Source: Enoplosus armatus
Lineage: Eukaryota > Chordata > Actinopteri > Centrarchiformes > Enoplosidae
DNA: 64,000 nucleotides
Direction of reading: 5' to 3'
NCBI RefSeq assembly: GCF_043641665.1
Contig: NC_092190.1
Span: forward strand, 23,701,048 to 23,765,047
Shown here: one piece after another, positions 33,501 through 46,530 of the stretch
How positions within the stretch are numbered: position 1 is the first letter of the stretch
Layout of the letters: each line of letters begins with the position of its first letter
Notes under the pieces: model-generated
What the model was told of the DNA's origin: nothing
Databases searched by the model: none
What the model saw: only the letters and a program-made list of their open reading frames with translations
Made by a program: the position numbers and the translations under genes

Positions 33501-36139
33501 GTGTTAAGGGGGTCGATTTCCAGCACAAGCGGGGGCAAGCTAATGTTGCCCCCGCAGCGGCGAGACGCGCTTTTCCAGCGACGGCCTGGTGTGTTTTTTT
33601 TAGTCACGTCACGCAAAAATGCAGTCAAACACAATTCGTATTCAAATTTTATGGGTAATAAATACCTGAGCTGTTCATCTACTGCTGTTTTACCCTATCT
33701 GCCTTGGACTGAGACCCAGTGGCCATCTGGCTCCTTCTTTATTCTCCCAAATTGATCTACCACTCAGCTAAGCACCCCCCCCCACACACACACACACACA
33801 CTCACACACATGCATACACAATATATATGACTTCACCCTCCCATTCTCCAGTTAACCCACAGCAAATCAGCCATTTAAGTTTGGGAGCTCGGCCAAGGTT
33901 GTATCTCAGAACAGAGAAAAAAGAGGGAGCGAGGTGAAACTTTTAGGCGTCGGACTGAAAGCGTTGGCTGGCGTCCAGCTCAACAGTCAGGGTTAACGTA
34001 GCCGCCGCTAACCGCTCTGGATGTGTGAGCGAGACACTGCAGTGTGCATGCGTGCGTTTCCCCGTTTCCCGGTGTTGAGTTTCAGTTTCCTTGCCCATGG
34101 GAGGAGGCGCTGGTTTAACTTCAGCCTCCAGGAGCTATGATTTTACCACCGACGGGGGGGGGGGCGCCATTCGGACTCACTGTAAATACAAAGTGAGTCG
34201 CAAACAGAGCCGAGGCAGATGTGAGGAAGGGTTTTAAATGGAGGCCCAGGTGTTGCATTGCTCCAAATGCATTTCATGGGGGTCTCTCGGTGCACATTGG
34301 ATCGCATGTAAGACGGAGAGGAAGAGAGACAGGTAGGCAGGCAGACAGGGGAATGAGACGGCTGTCCTACTCGTGACCACACGCGCTCATCTCCTTTTTG
34401 ACCATGGAAGCTCCGAGATGAGCTCTTGCGATTTTATGGCCTATAACAATTGTGGGCTATAACGGCAGATGTCATTATACGTCCCACGGCAGAGTGGCTC
34501 TCTCTCGTCTGTTCTGTCCCATTGAGCCGCGAGGAGCTTTTCAAAGGAGACGCGCCAAAGACCGGGTCCCCCCAGAAAATGAGATGCTAAGGTCATTAAC
34601 TTTTATCCTTCGACTAGGTTATGGACTTAAGCCGGAGCGTCCAAACGTCAGCCCCTACACCAGTGACAGAGGTGCACTGGGTTTGTGGGAGGGGGGGGCA
34701 AAGCTATCGGAGAGACAAAAAGTGAATTCCGGTGGTTGGTTTCGTAATTTCCCCGTCGGGTTTGCAAGCGGCTCTCTTGCTAATGTCACAGCAGCATTTC
34801 CAAGCCAGCATTAGCTCTCATGCTATACTAGAAAGCGTCCAACTGTACGTCACTCATGTGGTGCAGTGGTGTAAGAAGGCCTTGGGTCGTCGCAGTGGCT
34901 AATGCGTCACAGAAGCAACGCCCCCCACCCACTTGAAATCCACCTGGGGACCTTTGCTGTACGTCCTTTCCTGCATCTCAACTGTAGAATCAGTTAAAAG
35001 GCACACAAAAAGCCCAAGTTTTCAATATGTGGTACGTTAAAAAACTGCTCCAAGTATTAGAAGTAGTATTAGAGAGTCAGCCACTGTCACAGTGATAAAC
35101 TGTAATAATCATTCTAATTGTATTATTGTTATTATTATTTGGATTTTTATTTATGATGCATTACGTGTAAGCAGCATTTTATTCTTGCAGCTGCTGCATC
35201 TTTTAACTGCTTAGTTTACTGTCGGCTGGTGGGGTCCGACATGCGTTATTCGATGAAGCAGATCAGCTCAGAGGTCTTTACAGGTCCAAGAGGTCCGGCC
35301 GGGTCCAAATTACAATCCGGTCCGATCGGCCTCGGGTCTGCGTGTCAAACAGTGGATCCAGGTCATCAGCTCTGACCTCATGGTCCGTCATGATCATCGT
35401 AACCAACCTGAAATGTAAGATGCAGGGTTTATTCTCTGTATCTCTGTCTGAATTGTACAAATTTTGAATTTCAATGGGCAGATGACTTGCGAGCAGCTGT
35501 CGGGACACATTTAGTGCTGTAAACTGCACTGTATTTGCTTTTGAAGTAAAGACTGTGAATGAAAGCAGCGAGGTGCAGTAGTAGTGTTAAGTATGCAGGC
35601 CTCATATTGTCTCTCCCTGCCGAGTGGATTATGACTCACTGATGCTGCAAGATCTCTGTGAAATTGCAAAGTGCTTCTGCCGACGCTGGCTGGGAGTTCT
35701 GTAATTCGGTGTCTCCCTCGAGGTGCTTGGGGGGCCTCAATGTGCCCGGGTTCCAGACGCCGGCTATTGGTATCTTCTTTTTATTTGAGTAGAAAGTCGA
35801 CTTGTACAAAACATCTTACATTACACACATTATACACACATATAACAAACCAAAATAAAACTAAACAAGACAAACAGAAAAGCCAGAGAGAACCGGTGTG
35901 TGTCACCAGGGTCTGCAACTGAAACCCGGATTCTTTGGAGTAGAGAGGTGAAAAACTTATTTTGAACAGAAACTGAATGAAGATGATGATGAATCCACCA
36001 GACCCACATGCCTACTTTGCAGGGCAAGCCTCAAGCTACAACCATCCAACTGGATGTTTGAGCAGGAAACGTCACTGAAGCATGATGTGCAGAAGGAAAA
36101 GAAGGGATAAAACCAACACGCTCAGCCAACCCGAAGACG

Positions 36140-36140
<1 letters not shown>

Positions 36141-36171
<31 letters not shown>
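36141..36171 (+). repeat. Poly(G) run, 31 bases
   Basis: Thirty-one consecutive G bounded by GACGC and CAAGAAG, the longest homopolymer in the window. On the minus strand it gives a poly-proline frame and on the plus strand a poly-glycine one, so the 99- and 77-codon frames crossing it are not evidence of genes. Confidence 0.9.
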
Positions 36172-36173
<2 letters not shown>

Positions 36174-38079
36174 AGAAGCACACCAGAACCAAAAGCGCAG
36201 CAGCTGTCAGTCAATGTCAGCCAACTCCCTGGACAGTGACGACAGTGTATGCGGGGAACGACTTTGTAGCACCTCACCCGCCTGGAGGGTAGAGAGAGCG
36301 GGAGGCGATGGCAGCAGGCTTCACCCGCGGGGTTTTTCTTATTTTCTCGCTTCATCTACAGAACGGCGTGGAATGTTTTGATTTCCGCAGGCTCTGTGTG
36401 TGATTCGGACCCCGGCAGGTCTCCGGTGCGCTCCGTCACCTGTCACTTCTCCATTTCTTTCCTTCTTAGTGAATGCAGGAACAAGCCGACCCTGTGAATC
36501 CAAGCCGCTCATACCCGGGGCCTTCAGGGCCTCTGGGTAGTCGGTTCAAGGAGAGACGAATGAAAACAATGATGAAAAGGTGTCGCCGCTGCGTGTTGGC
36601 TAACCGTGGTTAAGTGCGCGAGGGGGGGCGGCGAGGAAGAGCAGCTTCCAGGGCCACTTGTGATTCCCTAAGCTGGGGAATGAAAGTCACTGTGCTTTTT
36701 CGTGCTTCCAGGACGAAGGAGGAAGTGTGTGTGATCTGCGATGTTTTTTTACACAGGTTCAGCGGGGGGGGGCTCGATCGCGGGGCATGTTTGTACAGCC
36801 ACGTCTACGTTATATCTGGTGTTCGTCTTCATCATGTGTTTGAACTCGCTGCCTCCACTTCCAGGTCGACTCCCACGCACGACCTCCGCGGAGAGGAGAG
36901 CGGTGGAGGGAGGGACTGTGAGAAAATGATAGAGAAATGGCGGCGGAGAGAAGTGAGAAGTGTCTGTGTGAGCGTGCCTCGGCTCAAGAGACAGAGCACA
37001 GAGAGGCAGAACGGCGAATTATGACAGTTCAGGGATGAGCCCAGAGCTGTCAGCAAAAATGGAAATAAAAAGGGCTGTGAGTGGCCCCAGCACAAGTCAA
37101 AGTGACAGCTATGTAAATAATATTGGCGGAATATGCTGCAATTTAGGCATAATTTACCCAGCCCCTCCCTGACCCAGAGAGAGAAGAAGGGAAAAAAACC
37201 TGACAATTTGTCCTTTGAAGGTTAGAAACGAGCATTTCGGGGCTTTCAGGAAGAAAAAAGCCTGTGTTAGCTATAGAGAGGGGCGCTGTGAGGAGAGCCT
37301 GAGCAGGCCCATGCACTTCCTGCACCGCTGCACGGCCCAGGTTCTGAAAATCATTACGGCGCCATCTGTCCGTCATGACCTTGGCATATATGCACACACG
37401 CTTCGCATTTATGACATTTAAATGGAAAACAGACGCAAAGGGCCTTTAAAGAGAAGTCTGATCCACCACTCGGGGGCTAATGGCTCAAAAGTGTGAACGC
37501 TGCCTTTGAGGGGCCTAACTTTGCCCGCTCCAATATTAAGCCAGTCGAGTGAAAATACCGTACACGGCTGGCGGCCATGGCCTCATTACGAAGACTGGCA
37601 AAAAAAACAAACCTGCAGTGGTCACAGTCTAGGAAGGCCACCAGAACCCAGCATAACTTCCCTGCAAATCATGAAGGCTCCATGAAAGTCCAGAACAACA
37701 AAACAAATACTTATATCATAAAACAAACAAATCACGTGAATATGACCACGCATTAACCCCACATATCTTACAGACAGATAGATCCAGAGTATAAACACAA
37801 CGAGGCTGGAGTGGGGTATCCACTGACGTATTTAATGTCGTGGAACAAAGCGTGAAAATCTCTGAAGCTTGTGTTAACCACAGACCTTATTTCAAGCATC
37901 TCACCAAAAACCTGTAAAAAGTGTAAAAACCTCTATAGGCCCAGCAATTAGTCTGTCTCCAGTCACAACAGTCACAAAATCTGCTATTTCAGAGTAAAAC
38001 AAACTCCGTCGAAGGACATATAGCCCAAATAAGTAAAGTGCTTGTTAACTGTAGTGTTTGTCTGGTGCAGCGCCCGTGA

Positions 38080-38470
38080 ATCCTTGAGCAGTTTGCGCCG
38101 CAAGCAGCGGGAGAAATCAATCAATCAATTAGTCTGGCAATTGGCTCCTGCTCTTAAAGACGCCGTGATTTGTTAAAGTGGTGACACGCCGAGCAAAGAT
38201 CCAGAGGAAACTTAGAGCAGACGGAATAATGTCAAGCAATTAGAATATTGGATTTCAAGACCTTTTCTTCCTCCCAATATTGCTTGTTTGTTTCCAATAA
38301 ACAGATGCAGCTTGAACACGCTGGAACAATTACGTGTAAATTCTTTCGGCTCGCAGACAGCTCGGCTCAAATACTGTTTGCAGATCAAGTCTCTCCAGTT
38401 AGTTTTTCTCTCTCTTTTGGATTTGCCGTGTGTGACAATAAAGTTTTGAGCAATTGAAAGCTGATGTGAC
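38080..38470. other. Possible conserved noncoding element
   Basis: Repeat-free with AATCAATCAATCAATTAGTC, GTCAAGCAATTAGAATATTG, CCAATATTGCTTGTTTG (a FOX-like core) and AACAATTACGTGTAAATTC. A high density of homeodomain, FOX and SOX-type cores with no simple repeat suggests an enhancer. No alignment was possible. Confidence 0.3.
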
Positions 38471-40289
38471 ACTAACTGTGACTATCAGCATTGTTCTAAG
38501 TGTCCAGCGTCTGTTATTTACAGTTGGTTTGAACGACAGGCAGACAGACACGTCACAGGAGGACGTTTGAAAGAATAATTTTCAAGCACACTTTGACCCA
38601 GGGGTGGTGCCGTGCGCCCTCAAATGCACACGAAGCTTAAATCTATAATGTTGTCATTGAGCCACAGCCGCCGCCTCCCTCCTCCCCGAACGCCCTTTCT
38701 CCTCAGACAGACAGATTAACTCATCAGACCTTATCCGGGAACCAGAGATCCAGTGTCCATTTTCCCAGCGCTTTCATGTGCAACACCGGGCCCAGTCGAG
38801 CCCCCTAGGAGCTGATTAATCTGTACGCTATCCCCCAGCCTACCTCGCCCCCGCCCCGGCTCCGCTCGCCTCACAGTGCGACAGAGGGAGAGCAGAAAGG
38901 GAAAGGGAAAGCCGCAAGGTGCAATCCAACACCCCTGAGGAGTTCTCACCCACTGAGTGGGAGTATTGTGGAGCGGCTCAAACAAACAGCGCTGTGTGTG
39001 CCAACAAAGGCTCCCAAAGGAGAACCTGAGGAGAAGGAAAAAGCAGGAATACCGACTCTGCTCCCCCACCCTCACCCCCCACGACCCCGTAGCCTGGAGG
39101 GCAGGGATGGTCTGCAGGAGTGAAAGTTCACGGAGGAGCGGCAGCCTCTCCAGTTACACCAAACATCAGCGCTAGCAGCAACGGGATGTCACTCCCAACC
39201 CTTAAAGGATGTCATTTATACGTTTCTTATACAAATATTCAAGAATGAAGACAGAACAGAAACCCTGCACCTGCATACAGATACAGAACACTTTCTGCTG
39301 ACTACTGTGTCGAACCCACTGGGGAAAAAAAGCTAATGTAAAAAACAAAAATTAAAAAACAGATGAGGGGAAATTAAGTTCCCTGAATATAAACACTTAC
39401 CCTCTTGAGATGGATCTCGGGTGCCACGTCAGATGAAAGTCGCCGAAAGCCAGAGAGCTCCTGCGGGGGAGTTTACAGGCAAAATTACACATCTCGGTGA
39501 ACCGATCGGAAACGCAAACAGAGGTTTAATATAGAAAGAGTTCGGCTGATGTTCATCTGCGAGTGTCACTCTGCGCTTTTCATCTGGAAAGATTTATGCG
39601 ACGCTTTGTTTACGGAGCCGTGTTTATTTGTATTTACTCCCTATGTGTGCCTGCCAAAGTCAATGTTTTTTATTGTTGTTGTTTTTTTTTACCCCCTATT
39701 TATTTGCCTCCTTCGCTCCCTCCCTCTCTCTCTGTGGATTATTAAGTGGCTTCTGCCCCCGGTTTAATTTGGAGACGACCCATAGCCGGGATTCTTCAGT
39801 CCCACTGGATTTATGGAGGCCTCGCTCTCTTAGCGGAGGCTGCTGTCACAGACGGAGCCACAGAAAATAAGAGAAAGAGAGGGAGGGGGGAATGAGGTGG
39901 GGAAGAAGTGGAGAAGGTAGCCCCCCCCCTGCCCTCCTGCCAGTCACCCCTTACGCTTTTATTGGCTACCATTAAAAGCACTTACAGTTAGCCTGGGTAG
40001 GGGAGGCCCTTGGGCTCCACTCGCCCTCATCCACTTTCAGAAAACCTTAAAGCACTCAGTCAACATCCCGCAATCCCTTAAATGCTTTCCAAAAACCCCA
40101 GTCTTTTTCCATGCTTCTTCCTCCGGCGCCCCGCGTACACACCTTTTCCTCGTGTCCTGACCTGGGGAGGGCCCTGTTTTGGTTTCAACTTTTTCACGCA
40201 GGATTATAGGGAGGGAAGAGTGGGAGTCAAGTGCTTTCAACAGGATGCAAACAAGACTGCTCGGCCGTTCTCTTTTTCTACGAGCGTGT

Positions 40290-40321
40290 CAACATGTTGG
40301 AACACACTCCAACATGTTGGA
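40290..40321. promoter_or_regulatory. Tandem CAACATGTTGGA with 20-bp period
   Basis: CAACATGTTG is a perfect palindrome with a CATG core and occurs twice (40290-40299 and 40310-40319), two helical turns apart. Each copy fits 8 of 10 positions of the p53-family half site (RRRCWWGYYY), here with a 10-base spacer. Binding is a guess. Confidence 0.25.
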
Positions 40322-43300
40322 GGAGGTGCATTCACACACTCACACTCACACACACAGCGAGCAGGGGCCGGGAGATTGATGGGCTGATCACGTTAGCGAA
40401 TCGGATGACTGTTCGTGACTGCGCGCGCCTGTGCAACACCTCCATGTTTGCGCTTGTCATATGTTTGCCCGGTCGGCAGTGCGACCGGAGGATCCCCCGC
40501 CGTGACAGTCCCGATCAATCACAGCGGCCACGAGAGTGCAGAGTTCAAGAGGCGCGTTGGCAGCGGGCTTCCCTGGGTGGCCTGCCAAGGCAAAGAGACT
40601 GAACTGGAGTAATGATTGCCATTAGGCAGCTTTATGAATATTTATGACAAACATCTGCACTGGAAACATTGCACGGGTGCTACGGTAGAGCTATCTCTCA
40701 TTCAGACCGGCAGGAGGGGGGGGGGGGGCGTAGCGAGCCAACCAAACAGGAGCTGCTGTCTGACAAGCCTTCAGTGGGGTCACAAAGGTCGCAGGTTTGA
40801 AGAGGTTTCAGGCACCAGCAGGTAAAACAGGTGTCTGGGGGTCATGCTCGGCATGTGATGGCTTTCGGTGGGGGGGGGGGGCTGAAATGCTGAAATGCTA
40901 ATGGGACGGAGCATGGATTAGTGTGTATTAAGGCTGTTGCAGCTCCAGTTCCCTCTTTCTTTCCTTCTTTGCTGTTATTAGCTGTCACGGCTGGTCAATA
41001 ATTCATCAACGTAACAGAAGTAACAAATGGCTTCAGAGTCATAAATACTTCAGAGTTTATCCATTGAATTTTTCATCAGTTCAAGCGCTTGTTGCAACCA
41101 AACAATTTAGCCCTTTAACTGTGCAACATGAAATTCGCCAAAGTGGAATTACGTCCCTCCAGGCCTCCAGGTTCACGACGGCGTGTCAGAGCGGTGTATG
41201 CTGATATCTTCAACCTCCCACTTTCGTTATCACAGTTTGACAGAACTCTTTTTGCAGCTGCAGTGCTTTAATGTATGTAAGGAACTCGGCCACAACACAC
41301 CGCAGCGGACGCGCGCCCAACGTGTACATGGCAGCAAACAGCCTGTTTACACATCCAGAAAGGCGCGGAGCAGCATTAGCCTTCTTTTGAAGCTGTGTTT
41401 GTGGCCGCCTAGTCCGAACTAGCGGCCTGCACGCTGAAAAGTGGCAAAGATCTGGATCGTTGGTGGATTTAACGGGTCATAGTAATAGTTAGGCTTCACC
41501 TCAAGGCCCCCGATTTAACCATTTTAATGCCGGGGCTCGCCTCCCCGCGTGCAGATGTTCCACCAAAACAAGACACTATTTTGCAATGGCACCGTCACCG
41601 CATCCTGGGCTCAGACGATTGTGATTGGTTTAAAGAAAGACAAGCCAGAGAGACCCCCTCCCCCCGATCCCAGAACGACGATGCGTTGAGCCAGACCTTT
41701 ATCCAAAGTGTGACGGATGTGTGACCAATATTCACTCTTCTTTCGGCTCTCCACCAGCTCCTGAGAAAAGTACCTGTCTCTTCAGCTGCTAACTGCCAGC
41801 TGGCTGAAACCAAAAGGTCAGTTCTCGAGTTGGTACTCAAATACCAGATGACACAATATTCAGATTCTCAGCAGATCTTTATTCTTTGGAACTAAGAGCC
41901 ATCATCGGCCTTGAGCACATACGAGGCAGTCTCTCCTCAGTTCTCATAGTAATTGGAGATAACACGCCTCAACTCTCGTCCATCGTACTTCAAAACAGCG
42001 CCAACATCGCCGCCACCTGCACTTACTCCTTAAAACTCCTCGTCGTGGTGCAGACACGTTATAAACCTTCTCAGAAACACACAAAAGCTCACGGGAAAAG
42101 GTCTCAACGGCCCTCCAGGATAATGAGTCAACTTGTCATTTAGTTTCCCAACAACTCTGAACACTGTAACGTGCTTAAACTTTGTGATATCATGGTGGTG
42201 GTTATGTAACACGACATCGTTTTCGGGAGCTCCCTTTGCCGAAGACAGCTGCATGCTGCTGCAAACACGGCTGATTGACCTGATAGTAAATCCGTGGCCC
42301 GCGTGAACAAAGAAACACTCTGAGTGTTGAGGGGAACAGCACATTTGAATGGCACGTCTCACATTAGTCATTTCAGTCATTGTACACATAAAAAAAAAAG
42401 ATTAGTGCAGCTTCAAAACCTGTAAAGTCTAAGTTAATAATAACAGCAGGAGATGTGTTATTCAGCAGGGAGAAACATAAAAAATATATGGTATCAGCAA
42501 GTGATGGATCAGCAGAAAGAATTCTGGAGCTCAAGCTCACTTTTCACTTCAAACCCTGTATAATGTTCCTATAACAACCCTATAAGGAATTACAACATAT
42601 CTGGTTAGGATCACTGCCTTCAAAGGGATCTTAACTTACTTTCTTTATGTAGTTTCAACTCTAACTTATTATATTTTATTATATTCCTCTGTCATCATTA
42701 CTGTATTTACTTTATCTCATCATACACGCTGATTATAACATACATTGCATTTTGTTAAAGCAGCTAAATGGTGAAACAGACGCCAGTTTCTCTCAATGAA
42801 AAACACTATTAGGATTCTTTTGCATCTTCGATGGGAGAGTAAAGTATTACGGGCTCAAGCCGTGTGTATCAAATGGTTTCATTCTTTTTCTTATCAGCCG
42901 AGTTGGAATTGGCCGAAAACGAATGCGTGGAAATAATTCTGTCTCAACACAAAATGTCAGATCAAAATGTTGGGTTTTTTGTCTCTACCGTGATGTGATT
43001 GGGACAGAATAACCCCCCCCCCCCACCACCAACTCAAAAAGCATGGGGCTGTGCCTTGGACATTCATCAGATATCATATAACAGTGGCTGGCATTTGACT
43101 GTCTGCCACAGGTGACCTCAGTCCAACTGAGGCTGACATCATCACCGTACCATAGGGGGTTTCCCAGGGGGTCAAACACGGGCTCGAAGGGATATTGATT
43201 TAATTAAAACCACCGTCATGGGGAATGTCTGCGCCTACAGTCGGTGATAAAGCTGGAGACGGTTGGGAAATTTGTGGTTTGGTGTTTTATGTGAACGCAG

Positions 43301-43974
43301 CTGCCCCCTTGGAAGTGTTTTAATTTGGTGCTACAGTAAGAGGTGGGTGGTCTTCACTGCCGTCGCAAGCAGCTCCTGAATGCAATTAGCATGTGCGCTA
43401 TCTGTCATTTCCTGTTTTGTTTTACCCTGTGTTCTTACGGTCTCCCATGGAAAGGCATACTGTACATTGATGAATCTGTGCAGATCCCCGTCTTCCGTCT
43501 GTCACGTCCCTCATTAACATATGTATACAGGCACACATCACAAAAACCAAACCTAGGTCTGACTACACTTAATAACTTGCCGTCCATCTCGAAAAGCTGT
43601 ATTTTTACAAATTCCCTTTTTTTTAAGATCACAACAACATTTTGGACAATTTGCAAATTTGTTTCAGGACGCGCCACAGGCGGCGGGACGGCATACAAAG
43701 TCAATGTAAGGATGCGAGCTGAGGCAAACATGCCCGGGACGCATTGAGGCTTTATGAATCTGCTTTATAAACGTACACGTACGAGAGGTTGGAGGGAGAT
43801 AACGGAGAGAGGTTTCTGGTGAGAACTGAGATCAGTCAGGACCACTGCGTCCTGTTGGGTCATCTCAAATGTGTAGTAATCTTCGGTCTCTTTTAAGTTC
43901 TCTTGACGTTGCCAAATGCCAGATGGCCAAAAATGTTCTAAGTTAATTAAGAGGAAGGCGTATCATCAGTCCTG

Positions 43975-44685
43975 CAAATGCCACTTGTGTAGCCCATTTT
44001 TAGTCGTGCCTCTGCCTTCAAATGCACCGATGCAAGAAGTCGAGGTGTCATTTTTCAAAATGCAGCAGCGAGACTCCTCATTGGTACCAGGGAGAGGAAG
44101 ACCTCTTATACCTTCACTTATTACTAAGTCAATTACTCCTCAACTCTCCACATTCCCAAAGTCCAAAGTAGGGTTGAAACCAACACATATTTCCATTATC
44201 TTCTTGATTAATCATCATCATTCGACTGTTTAGCCTATAAAATGTCTGTGACGGTGAAACATGCCTGTCACGGTCCAACCTCCTGTTCAAAACATAACGA
44301 TATTCAGTTTACAACGATATATAGAAAGCAAAGAGAAGCACAAAATCATCACAGCTGAGAGCTGGAACAAATTAACGCTCGGCACATTTGCCAGATAGAA
44401 TGACTTCAACGGTGATTATATGACTTTAGGTCTAATTTAATCAGTTAATCAATAAATAGTTTCAGCTCTACGACGATCCATCGCTTCTCCCAGTGGAACA
44501 GCTTACCCTCCACTGTCAGATCTTCCCCACCGGTCGCCACTTTGGAATTCCATCTCAAGACTTTTGACATTTGCCCCTCGATTTCTAACAGAACTACAAA
44601 GTTGCTTTAATTCTGTTTAACTGTATTTGCAATTGGTCTGTAAAGCGCTCTGATCAACACTTGTAGGTCTATAAATAACTTGACA
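43975..44685 (+). mobile_element. LINE 3' portion (Rex1/L2-like), split by a MITE
   Basis: Left part: CAAAATGCAGCAGCGAGACT reads as QNAAARLL in the frame typical of the C-terminal region of teleost CR1/L2/Rex1-type LINE proteins. Right part (after 44470): CAGTGGAACAGCTTACCCTC reads QWNSLPST, the next conserved block, then a TLEFHLKTF-like block. A GTAAAGCGCTCTG...TATAAATAA tail ends near 44683. There are frameshifts and stops, so it is dead. The clade is uncertain. Confidence 0.6.
44169..44470 (+). mobile_element. hAT-like MITE inserted in a LINE
   Basis: The left end is TAGGGTTGAAAC, and the complement of the right end is TAGAGCTGAAAC (10 of 12 identical), so inverted terminal repeats are present. 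Internal GACTGTTTAGCCTATAAAAT and ATATTCAGTTTAC fit the family copy at 5106-5318. About 302 bases with no coding capacity. No clear 8-base target duplication remains (GTCCAAAG on the left, CGACGATC on the right). Confidence 0.65.
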
Positions 44686-46271
44686 TGGCACATATATACA
44701 CACATACAGAAGTTGGCTTCCCTGGCTCAGGGAGGGGGGGGCGCGTTCTTTTGACAGCGACGGACACATGGAGTGGGGAGTGTGTTTCAAGTGGTGCCAA
44801 CAGCGCCTCTGTTCTCATCCCTCCTTCCACCTTTTGTGTGTTAGTGGCGCTCCATGTCACGGGCAGGCCTCTTAGCGAGGCTCGCTGACCCCCCCCCTCC
44901 CGACCTCTCCCCACTGTTGTTTATGGAGGAAGTGTCATCCAGGCTCTTATTATTCCAGCTGGGCAGGAGCTATTCTGCCATGCAGCCTGTAGCGCACCGA
45001 GTCTGGCCCGGAGCTGGCGCCGGGAGAGAAAGAGAGGGTTTTCAGAGCTCACATCCCTGTTTGCCAAATATCTTTTTCATCCTTTCTGTCGAAGCTTAAA
45101 GATAACAAACAAGGGGAAGTCATTTGACTACAGCTCACTATCAGAGGGTAGACTTAAAAAAAGGTTGGATGACCCTTGTGAGGGTGTTATCCGCCATGTG
45201 AGCACTCTCCTCTATGTCTGGAGGAGGGTGGACCCACCAAGGTGTCAGAAATGAGGTAAGAAGTCGCACGCCAGGGAGTTGGGGGGGTCAAACAGGGTTG
45301 GGCTTGTTTTTCAAACAGACACTGCCAGCTCTTAGCCTTCCACAGAGTTTGCGGGTCTTGACGCAGAGCCACTTCCTGCTCTGGGCCCCTGTGTACATGA
45401 TCAGTTCCAGCAAGGACTGGCTAGTCAGCAGTGGCTCGGGCGACGCTGGCGAAGTGCAAATTTAACATGGCAGCTCTCATATCCTCCAGAAACAGTATTC
45501 CATCGAAGTGATGGCACCCCAAATTGCTGGGATTTAGAAATATCCTTCATGCAGAAAATTTCTTACCACCAATAAGTCACAGTGGCAGCTACGCTAGCCA
45601 AAACACCTCCCTTAGCCTTTGCTGTAATCATATACTGTAATGATATAGTACCCACATCAACACTGTTTGGTGGCTACAGCCAAGCTCTGCGGGCTTGCCT
45701 CATTCACCTCCATTACTCCTTTAAATTACATACAGACAACTCTTACACTCAACCATTTTTCAAGTGCAGTTTACCATCTTTTCATTTATTTTCCTACATC
45801 TAGAGTTCACAGGCAGCCTGTTATGTGATATACTATGTTTTATTAAATGGTGTTATATATGTATATAACCCAGTTTCATAATTCTGTTTTCATTTGCCCT
45901 CAACATTATGTCCATTATGAACTGAGGATGGAATGCATTTGTACCATGTACTAATGCACAATGTTCAGAGAGACTGAAATATGAAGCGCATGTAGTACCA
46001 CTGAAATAGATTAAAAAAAAACAGTATGATTCACACAACATGAATAAAAATCCAATTTATAATCACTGACAAGGCCGGATTAACATGCTGTAGGGTACAG
46101 GGGGCTCTCAATGACCCCAGCCCTCCCTCCCCCCTTCCCAAGTTAGTTTGTGATCATACTAAAACTACATCGTGACACGTGGCCTCTCTTCGAGACGGGG
46201 CCTCAATATTCGGTTAAACTACAGAAGCCAAGAAAAACTACAGTTTCTTACAACTGAGGTTTTATTTTTGT
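44686..46271. other. Noncoding stretch, nothing firm
   Basis: Unique-looking sequence with short G/C runs. A segment near 46072-46200 (AAGGCCGGATTAAC, then GGGGCCTCAATATTC) could be another dispersed repeat, but I could not confirm a second copy. No gene is seen. Confidence 0.5.
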
Positions 46272-46350
46272 GCATTTAGCGTGTTAGTTCGGCTGAGGCT
46301 GATGGGAATGTTATTTGTTTTGCAGGTATTTGGTCCACGCTGGTGGAAGA
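46272..46350 (+). repeat. Dispersed repeat A, short copy
   Basis: GCATTTAGCGTGTTAG, GGCTGAGGCTGATGGGAATG, TTTTGCAGGTATTTGG and CTGGTGGA match the central and right blocks of repeat A with the part between them deleted. Confidence 0.65.
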
Positions 46351-46354
46351 GCTT

Positions 46355-46530
46355 CCCCGCCTAAATCAGCCGCTTAATCACGTAATTTAATGCATTGTTA
46401 AACACATTAAAAGCCGGTTGCTTCACAATACCTTCCGTTAATGTAGCGAGCAAAAAAAGGGCTTGAAGGGTTAGCGCAAAATTGGCCATTGACAGTTAGA
46501 ATGATTATCTGAAATTACCTCTGTTTTCCT
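46355..46530. other. Possible conserved noncoding element
   Basis: Repeat-free with CTTAATCACGTAATTTAATG, GTTAATGTAGC and ATGATTATCTG, rich in homeodomain-type cores. No alignment was possible. Confidence 0.22.

Larger units (their letters stand above)
30001..36080. other. Noncoding stretch, partly CNE-like
   Basis: No gene is seen in 6 kb. Visible features are C12 (32180-32191), TG (33041-33068), CA (33224-33246 and 33783-33810), a CpG-richer repeat-free segment (33250-33500) and G10-type runs. A CCGGCCGGGTCC-type segment at 35285-35350 may be a degraded MITE. Confidence 0.55.
36172..43974. other. Noncoding stretch, mostly unique
   Basis: No exon is supported. Contains a tandem palindrome (40290-40321), G13 (40716-40728), G12 (40870-40881), C12 (43013-43024), a short CA region (40332-40357) and a CNE-like segment (38080-38470). 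Open frames are below 140 codons with no recognisable domains. Confidence 0.55.

Noticed and set aside
35285..35350. CCGGCCGGGTCC-type segment as a MITE
   Set aside because: Some likeness to 54926-55160 is visible, but I could not establish termini or a convincing shared order, so it is not called.
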